45,206 nt of DNA from Merdimmobilis hominis (lineage in GTDB: Bacteria > Bacillota > Clostridia > Oscillospirales > Ruminococcaceae): positions 454,290 through 499,495 of the forward strand of contig NZ_LT629939.1 in NCBI RefSeq assembly GCF_900104615.1. The letters run 5' to 3'. A program made the translations under genes and the position numbers. Under the pieces are notes generated by a model, which searched no databases, was not told the origin of the DNA, and saw only the letters and a program-made list of their open reading frames with translations. Position 1 is the stretch's first letter; every line of letters starts with the position of its first letter. Below, in pieces: positions 41,008 through 45,206 of the stretch.

Positions 41008-41671
41008 GGCTTTGTCTCTCCTTTATCAGCTGGTGAATCCGCTCCACCGATTTCTCCAAATCCAGGTGGGTAGTGTCCACCAAAATGGCGTCCTGGGCCT
41101 GCCGCAAGGGGGCGACGGCGCGGTGGGAGTCATTGTAATCCCGCTCAACGATGTCAGCCAAGACCTCCTCGAAAGAGGCCTTTTCCCCTTTTTGCAGCAG
41201 CTCTGCATGGCGGCGGCGGGCCCTCTCCTGGGGAGAGGCGGTGAGGTAGATTTTCACCTGGGCGTCTGGGAGCACCACTGTGCCGATGTCCCGGCCGTCC
41301 ATGATCACGTCATTTTCCCGGGCGATTTTGCGCTGGAGCTCAAAGAGGAAATCCCGCACTGCGGGCAGCGCAGACACCTTGGAGGCCGCCATGGACATTT
41401 TGGGGGTGCGGATCTTTTGGGTGACATCCTCTCCGTTCACCAGCACCCGCTGTTCCCCGTCGATGTATTTCAGCTCAGCCGTCAGCTCCCCCAGCCGCGG
41501 AACCACCTGGTCCTCCGCCCCGAGGTCGACGCCCTGCTTGTCCATATAATACCCCACCGCCCGGTACAGCGCTCCGGTGTCCACATAAATATACCCCAGG
41601 TCTTTTGCCAGCTGTTTGGCGATGGTGCTCTTTCCCGCGCCTGCGGGGCCGTCAATTGCAATTGCAGTCAC
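40991..41671 (-). CDS. cmk: Cytidylate kinase
   Basis: 226 residues. Walker A GPAGAGKS, 'YVDTGALYRAVGYY', and 'DGRDIGTVVLPDA' are typical, and 'DASPQERARRRH'-like lid residues are present as 'TASPQERARRRH'. It converts CMP and dCMP to diphosphates. The start is GTG at 41671 with GGGAGG 9 nt upstream; the extra residues of a longer frame to 41773 are not cmk-like. It follows the HI0933 gene by 31 nt. Confidence 0.95.
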   Translation of the reverse strand: MTAIAIDGPAGAGKSTIAKQLAKDLGYIYVDTGALYRAVGYYMDKQGVDLGAEDQVVPRLGELTAELKYIDGEQRVLVNGEDVTQKIRTPKMSMAASKVSALPAVRDFLFELQRKIARENDVIMDGRDIGTVVLPDAQVKIYLTASPQERARRRHAELLQKGEKASFEEVLADIVERDYNDSHRAVAPLRQAQDAILVDTTHLDLEKSVERIHQLIKERQSHVDRL

Positions 41672-41702
41672 TGAACAATTCCTCCCACAACAAAATAGGC
41701 AG

Positions 41703-42938
41703 CTACAGATTTTGGGCCGCCAGATACCCAGTGGAAAAGGCGATTTGCAGGTTGTACCCCCCGGTGTAGCCATCTACGTCGATGACCTCCCCGGCGAAGA
41801 ACAGCCCTTCCACCAGTTTGGATTCCATGGTTTTGGGGTTGATCTCCCCCACCTTGATCCCCCCGGAGGTGACGATCGCTTCCTCGATGGGCCGGAAGGC
41901 TTTGGGGGTCACCGGGAAGGCTTTGATGAGGATGCAAAGGCCCTGGCGCTGCTCCCTGGTGATCTGGTGAACCTTCTCCCCCGCCGGGATGCCCGACAGC
42001 TCCACCACCACCGGGATCATCTTCCGGGGCAGGAGGGCATCCAGGGAGTTGGCGAAGTCCCGGTTGCGGTTTTCCTCAAAGTCCCGCAGCAGCCGTGCAT
42101 CCAGCTGCTGGGCGGTGAGGCCCGGCTTCAGGTCGATCTCCATCCGGTAGCGGGAGAGGTCCCCGGTCATGTGGCTGGATGCGCTGAGCACCAGGGGGCC
42201 GCTGACCCCAAAGTGGGTGAACAGCATCTCCCCCAGTTCCTCAAACACCGGCTTCTTTTTCCCGGAATCCAACACCTTCAAGGTGACATTGCGCAGCGAA
42301 AGGCCCATCATGGCGGCGCAGTAGCCCTCCTTGGCCACAATGGGGATCAAAGAAGGCTTGATGGGCGCGATGGTGTGGCCCAGCTGCTGGGCCATCCGGT
42401 ATCCATCCCCGGTGGAGCCGGTGAGGGGGTAGCTCTTGCCGCCGGTGGCGATTACCGCCCGGGTGCAGGGGATGACCTCCCCCGATTCCAGCAGCACGCC
42501 GGTCACCTGCCCGTTTTCGGCGAGGACCTCCTTCGCCGCTTGTCCGGTGAAGATTTTAGCCCCGCCATCCTTGGCAAAACCCACCAAGGCGTCAACGATG
42601 TCAGTGGCCTGGTCGGAGACCGGGAACACCCGGTTGCCCCGCTCAGTCTTGAGGGGGACGCCCAGCCCTTCAAAAAACGCCATGGTATCGGCGGTGGAAA
42701 AAGCCGCGATGGCGCTGTACAAAAACCGGCCGTTGCCCCGCACCGCCCGGATAAAATCGTTGTTGTCGCAGTTGTTGGTGACATTGCACCGGCCTTTGCC
42801 GGTGATCCGCACCTTGCGGGCGGGCCGGCCGTTTTTCTCCAGCACCGCCACCCGCATCCCCCGCCGGGCGGCAAAACCGGCGCAGAGCAGGCCGGCAGCT
42901 CCCCCGCCGATGATCACAGCATCAAAGTGGTTTGCCAT
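41703..42938 (-). CDS. NAD(P)/FAD-dependent oxidoreductase, HI0933 family
   Basis: 411 residues. N-terminal dinucleotide fold 'IIGGGAAGLLCAGFAA' and the family signature 'RKVRITGKGRCNVTN' are present, with 'VIATGGKSYP' and a C-terminal 'GLFFAGEVIDVDGYTGGYNLQ' (core FFAGEVIDVDGYTGGYN). The physiological substrate is unknown. It shares one nucleotide with the stop of the RpiR gene (TAATG) and precedes cmk in an order common in Clostridia. Confidence 0.92.
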   Translation of the reverse strand: MANHFDAVIIGGGAAGLLCAGFAARRGMRVAVLEKNGRPARKVRITGKGRCNVTNNCDNNDFIRAVRGNGRFLYSAIAAFSTADTMAFFEGLGVPLKTERGNRVFPVSDQATDIVDALVGFAKDGGAKIFTGQAAKEVLAENGQVTGVLLESGEVIPCTRAVIATGGKSYPLTGSTGDGYRMAQQLGHTIAPIKPSLIPIVAKEGYCAAMMGLSLRNVTLKVLDSGKKKPVFEELGEMLFTHFGVSGPLVLSASSHMTGDLSRYRMEIDLKPGLTAQQLDARLLRDFEENRNRDFANSLDALLPRKMIPVVVELSGIPAGEKVHQITREQRQGLCILIKAFPVTPKAFRPIEEAIVTSGGIKVGEINPKTMESKLVEGLFFAGEVIDVDGYTGGYNLQIAFSTGYLAAQNL

Positions 42939-43810
42939 TAAGCGTTGTTCTCCTCTGCTTTTTCGTAGACTTCAAACTCGTCCCAAATCCGTTCCAGCTT
43001 GGCGTAGGTCTGGCTGATCTCCTCCTTGCGCTTCATCCCCACCGCCACAATCATGGCGTTGATCAGGCTCAAAGGGGCCACCAGGGAATCCACAAAGGAA
43101 GCCATGTCGCTGCGGGCCAAAAGCAGGTGGTCGGCGTTCTCCGCCAGGGGGGAACTGGTGGAGTCGGTGATGGCAACCACCTTGGCGCCGCATTGTTTGG
43201 CGTACTTGATCCCCTTTACCGTCCGCTTGGAGTACCGGGGAAAACTGATGCCGATAAATACATCCCCCTGCCCCATGCGGAAAATCTCCTCGAACATCTC
43301 GCTGGTGCCCGAAGTTTCGATGAGCTTGACGTGGTCGAAGATGTGATTGAAGTAGAAGTGGATGAACTTGGCCAAAGCCGAAGCCGAGCGGTTGCCCATG
43401 ATGTACACCGATTTCGCCCCGGCAATGCACTCCACTGCTGCCTCAAACTCCTCCTTGGAGATCTCTTCCATGGTTTTGCGGATTTTTTCGATGTCGGAGG
43501 AGAGGATTTTTGAGAGCACATCCGACTCCCCCAGCTGTTCGTTGGTGACCTCCATCCTCTGGACGGAAGTCAGCCGGTTGCGGATCAGCTCCTGGAGGGC
43601 CTTTTGCAGCTGGGGATAGCCTTTGTACCCCACTTCGGAGGCAAAGCGGACCACAGTGGATTCGCTGACCCCGACGGTGGTCCCCAGTTTGGAAGCGGTC
43701 ATAAACGCCGCCTTATCATAATGGTTGACGATGAATTTTCCGATCAGTTTCTGCCCTTTGGAGAATTCGGGCATCCGATCTTCAATCAACGAGAGTAAAT
43801 CTTTGCTCAT
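42938..43810 (-). CDS. MurR/RpiR-family transcriptional regulator
   Basis: 290 residues: an N-terminal helix-turn-helix (about 1-75, 'ASKLGTTVGVSESTVVRFA') and a SIS sugar-phosphate-binding domain (about 125-260, 'SVYIMGNRSASALAKF', 'AITDSTSSPLAE'). These regulators respond to phosphosugars such as N-acetylmuramic acid 6-phosphate. The start at 43810 has AGGAGG 8 nt upstream; the longer frame to 43963 lacks family similarity. It is the first gene of the operon reaching ispH-rpsA, under promoter 43860-43888, with an inverted repeat just upstream. Confidence 0.93.
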   Translation of the reverse strand: MSKDLLSLIEDRMPEFSKGQKLIGKFIVNHYDKAAFMTASKLGTTVGVSESTVVRFASEVGYKGYPQLQKALQELIRNRLTSVQRMEVTNEQLGESDVLSKILSSDIEKIRKTMEEISKEEFEAAVECIAGAKSVYIMGNRSASALAKFIHFYFNHIFDHVKLIETSGTSEMFEEIFRMGQGDVFIGISFPRYSKRTVKGIKYAKQCGAKVVAITDSTSSPLAENADHLLLARSDMASFVDSLVAPLSLINAMIVAVGMKRKEEISQTYAKLERIWDEFEVYEKAEENNA

Positions 43811-43835
43811 ACAAGATCCTCCTGTACCTGTCGTT

Positions 43836-43849
43836 CCCCATTTGTGGGG
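43836..43849 (-). other. Small stem-loop in the rpiR leader
   Basis: CCCCA (43836-43840) pairs with TGGGG (43845-43849), downstream of the promoter and about 10 nt before the SD. Confidence 0.35.
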
Positions 43850-43859
43850 TGGTATCCCT

Positions 43860-43888
43860 ATCTTATACCAATCTACCGGAAAATGCAA
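43860..43888 (-). promoter_or_regulatory. Promoter of the rpiR-HI0933-cmk-plsC-ispH/rpsA operon
   Basis: On the minus strand: -35 TTGCAT (complement of 43883-43888), 17-bp spacer, -10 TAAGAT (complement of 43860-43865). Confidence 0.6.
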
Positions 43889-43895
43889 GTTGAAT

Positions 43896-43921
43896 TGCAG
43901 GATTTCGCTAGACTTCCTGCA
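43896..43921 (-). promoter_or_regulatory. Candidate RpiR operator
   Basis: TGCAGGA (43896-43902) and TCCTGCA (43915-43921), separated by 12 bp, form an inverted repeat 7 bp upstream of the -35 box. That is a sensible place for autoregulation; binding is not proven. Confidence 0.4.
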
Positions 43922-44061
43922 CAAATGGTCTCTCATCCCTTTAAAAATGGAAAAAATCTCCATAGAAATGGGTGTGCGGCGGCATTCTTGTTATTTTTGT
44001 ATCATCCTGTGCATACTTTGCCTGGAAAATCTTCAAATGGCGCTTTTCCTGCGCCTAGCCG
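43922..44061. other. Intergenic stretch with no recognised gene
   Basis: I see short self-complementary pieces but no SD-preceded frame and no RNA gene between the rpiR control region and the chromate-transporter terminator. Confidence 0.4.
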
Positions 44062-44095
44062 CAAAAAGGGGAGGGAGCGCGCAGTCCCCCTCCCC
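44062..44095 (-). terminator. Terminator of the chromate-transporter pair
   Basis: GGGGAGGG (44068-44075) pairs with CCCTCCCC (44088-44095), followed by TTTTTG on the minus strand. It lies about 60 nt beyond the stop. Confidence 0.8.
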
Positions 44096-44157
44096 AATCA
44101 TCCACAGTTTTTTACTCGCCCCCGTTCGGCAGGCAGGGCGCCGAATCCACATTTCCC

Positions 44158-44721
44158 CTACGCAATCCCCATCAGGTAATAGATCACCACTCCCGCTGCG
44201 CCAGAGCCGGCGATGATCTGAATGGGGGAAAGCTTCCATTTGCGCAGGCAGAACAGGCAGACCAAAATGATGCCGATGGCGACAGGATTGACCTGCCCAG
44301 AGAAGGTCTTTCCCCCAAACACCGCCAGCAGCAAAATAGCCAAACCCGCGTTGGCAATCAGTGAGACTACCGCCGGCCGCAGGCAGGAGAGCGCCCCCTG
44401 TACCACCGTCAAATTCTTGTATTTGTAATAGCAGAAGGCCAAGGTCAACACAATGACAAAGGAGGGCAGCACACAGCCGATGGTGGCGATGACCGCCCCC
44501 GGCATGCCGGCGATTTTGGTGCCCACAAAGGTGGCGGAGTTGATGGAGATGGACCCTGGGGTCATCTCTGCAATGGTGATGACATCGGCAAATTCGGTCA
44601 TGGTCAGCCAGCCGTGGATATCCACCACCTGCTGCTGGATCAACGGCAGGGCGGCGTAGCCTCCCCCGATGCTGAACAGGCCAATCTGGACAAAACTCCA
44701 AAACAATTTGAGCAAAACCAT
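44158..44721 (-). CDS. Chromate transporter (CHR), second half protein
   Basis: 187 residues with about six helices. CHR motifs: 'SFVQIGLFSIGGGYAALPLI' at the N-terminus and 'ITIAEMTPGSISINSATFVG', related to the family P-G-P signature, in which the second Pro is replaced here (TPGSI). The start at 44721 follows GGAGGGGG. It lies next to a homologous half gene in the same direction, the usual two-gene form of short CHR proteins. Chromate or another oxyanion is the presumed substrate; physiological role unproven. Confidence 0.9.
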   Translation of the reverse strand: MVLLKLFWSFVQIGLFSIGGGYAALPLIQQQVVDIHGWLTMTEFADVITIAEMTPGSISINSATFVGTKIAGMPGAVIATIGCVLPSFVIVLTLAFCYYKYKNLTVVQGALSCLRPAVVSLIANAGLAILLLAVFGGKTFSGQVNPVAIGIILVCLFCLRKWKLSPIQIIAGSGAAGVVIYYLMGIA

Positions 44722-44722
44722 C

Positions 44723-45206
44723 TTATTCCCCCTCCTTTCCCGGCTTGCGGGACAGCGAGAGGGCCACCCCCAGCGCCGCGCAGGCCAGCACCACAAACAT
44801 AACGTTTATTTTAAAGATGTAGGTGGCCGCAAACGCCGCCACCATGATGCCGATGGCCAGGGCATCCTTTTGTTTGATCACATTGCCCGCCATGGTGTAA
44901 ATCACGTTGAGGATGACGGCGGACACCCCCGCCTGCATCCCCTTGAGGGCCGCGTCCACGATGGGGCTGGAGCGGAACGCCTCATAGAAATAGGAGACGA
45001 TGGTGATAATCACCAGGGGCGGCAACGCCGTCGCCAGGATGGTGATCAGCGCCCCTACCACTCCGGCCATCCGGTAGCCCACCAGGATGGAGGCGTTGAT
45101 GGCCAGCGGCCCAGGGGAGGATTGGCTGATGGCCACCAGATCCATCATCTCCTCCTCATCAATCCAGTGGTAGTCGTCTACAAACCGCTCCTTCATCAAC
45201 GGCACG
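44723..45206 (-). CDS. Chromate transporter (CHR), first half protein (5' end beyond window)
   Basis: About 160 residues are visible; the N-terminus is cut by the window edge, since family members have a further 'GGGYVMIPLM' segment before 'KERFVDD' and the frame is open to 45206. The signature 'ISQSSPGPLAINASILVGYR' is intact, with several helices after it. Its TAA lies 1 nt before the ATG of the partner gene (TAAGATG), indicating coupling. Confidence 0.88.
   Translation of the reverse strand, partial: VPLMKERFVDDYHWIDEEEMMDLVAISQSSPGPLAINASILVGYRMAGVVGALITILATALPPLVIITIVSYFYEAFRSSPIVDAALKGMQAGVSAVILNVIYTMAGNVIKQKDALAIGIMVAAFAATYIFKINVMFVVLACAALGVALSLSRKPGKEGE

Noticed and set aside
1-45206. 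CRISPR array, prophage, intact transposon, tRNA or rRNA
   Set aside because: No regularly spaced repeats, no integrase or transposase frames and no tRNA T-loop pattern were noticed on reading both strands by eye. A tRNAscan or Rfam run could still find something I missed.

Overview
The window comes from a spore-forming Gram-positive anaerobe of class Clostridia, most likely an Oscillospiraceae/Ruminococcaceae-type gut bacterium. This is inferred from the high-GC Firmicutes style with strong Shine-Dalgarno (SD) sites and frequent TTG/GTG starts, from sporulation genes (yqfC, yqfD, ylbJ), from an IspH-ribosomal protein S1 fusion, and from the conserved order yqfC-yqfD-phoH-ybeY-dgkA-era-yqzL-recO. 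I see no tRNA, rRNA, CRISPR array, prophage or intact insertion sequence.

Layout. 0-10.3 kb is an accessory, transport-rich part: the end of a LysR regulator, a decayed LysE-like remnant, a CPA2 antiporter, an AbrB-type membrane protein, two lipoproteins (one with a PDZ domain), a condensation-type acyltransferase paired with a zinc-ribbon membrane protein, a previously uncalled 41-residue membrane peptide, an MFS transporter and a MATE pseudogene with two internal deletions. 10.4-18.6 kb is a housekeeping block on the minus strand: mutS2, recO, yqzL, era, dgkA, ybeY, phoH, yqfD and yqfC. yqfC-yqfD face the plus-strand sporulation gene ylbJ, and both sides carry sigma-E-like promoters. 20-25 kb (plus) holds a small Cys-rich protein, a large secreted GHL10-amidase fusion, a PH-domain protein, a membrane protein and trmB. 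25-28.3 kb has two tandem M20 amidohydrolase paralogues. 28.5-31.1 kb carries ZIP, MscS and MntP transport genes. 31.1-31.7 kb is a gene-free, palindrome-rich segment. 31.7-33.8 kb holds a DUF5685 protein, a J-domain protein with a Cys-rich tail and a membrane protein. 34-38.3 kb has an MBOAT/DHHW O-acylation pair, a DUF4358 lipoprotein and a zinc-finger membrane protein. 38.4-43.9 kb is one compact operon: RpiR regulator, HI0933 flavoprotein, cmk, plsC and ispH-rpsA. The window ends in a split chromate-transporter pair.

Most notable points: (1) phoH has a good SD followed at 8 nt by AUC and no canonical start at that distance, suggesting a rare AUC start; (2) the ispH-rpsA fusion contains an internal near-perfect SD and ATG that would give a stand-alone 376-residue S1; (3) divergent sigma-E-like promoters with identical 14-bp spacers couple yqfC-yqfD to ylbJ; (4) a perfect 26-bp palindrome sits on the -10 box of a near-consensus promoter ahead of trmB; (5) the 31.1-31.6 kb palindrome cluster may be a dispersed repeat or structured RNA; (6) the MATE gene appears to have decayed through deletions, at least one at a short repeat. 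No wholly new defence or biosynthetic system is evident. The strongest novelty is in translation initiation and regulation.
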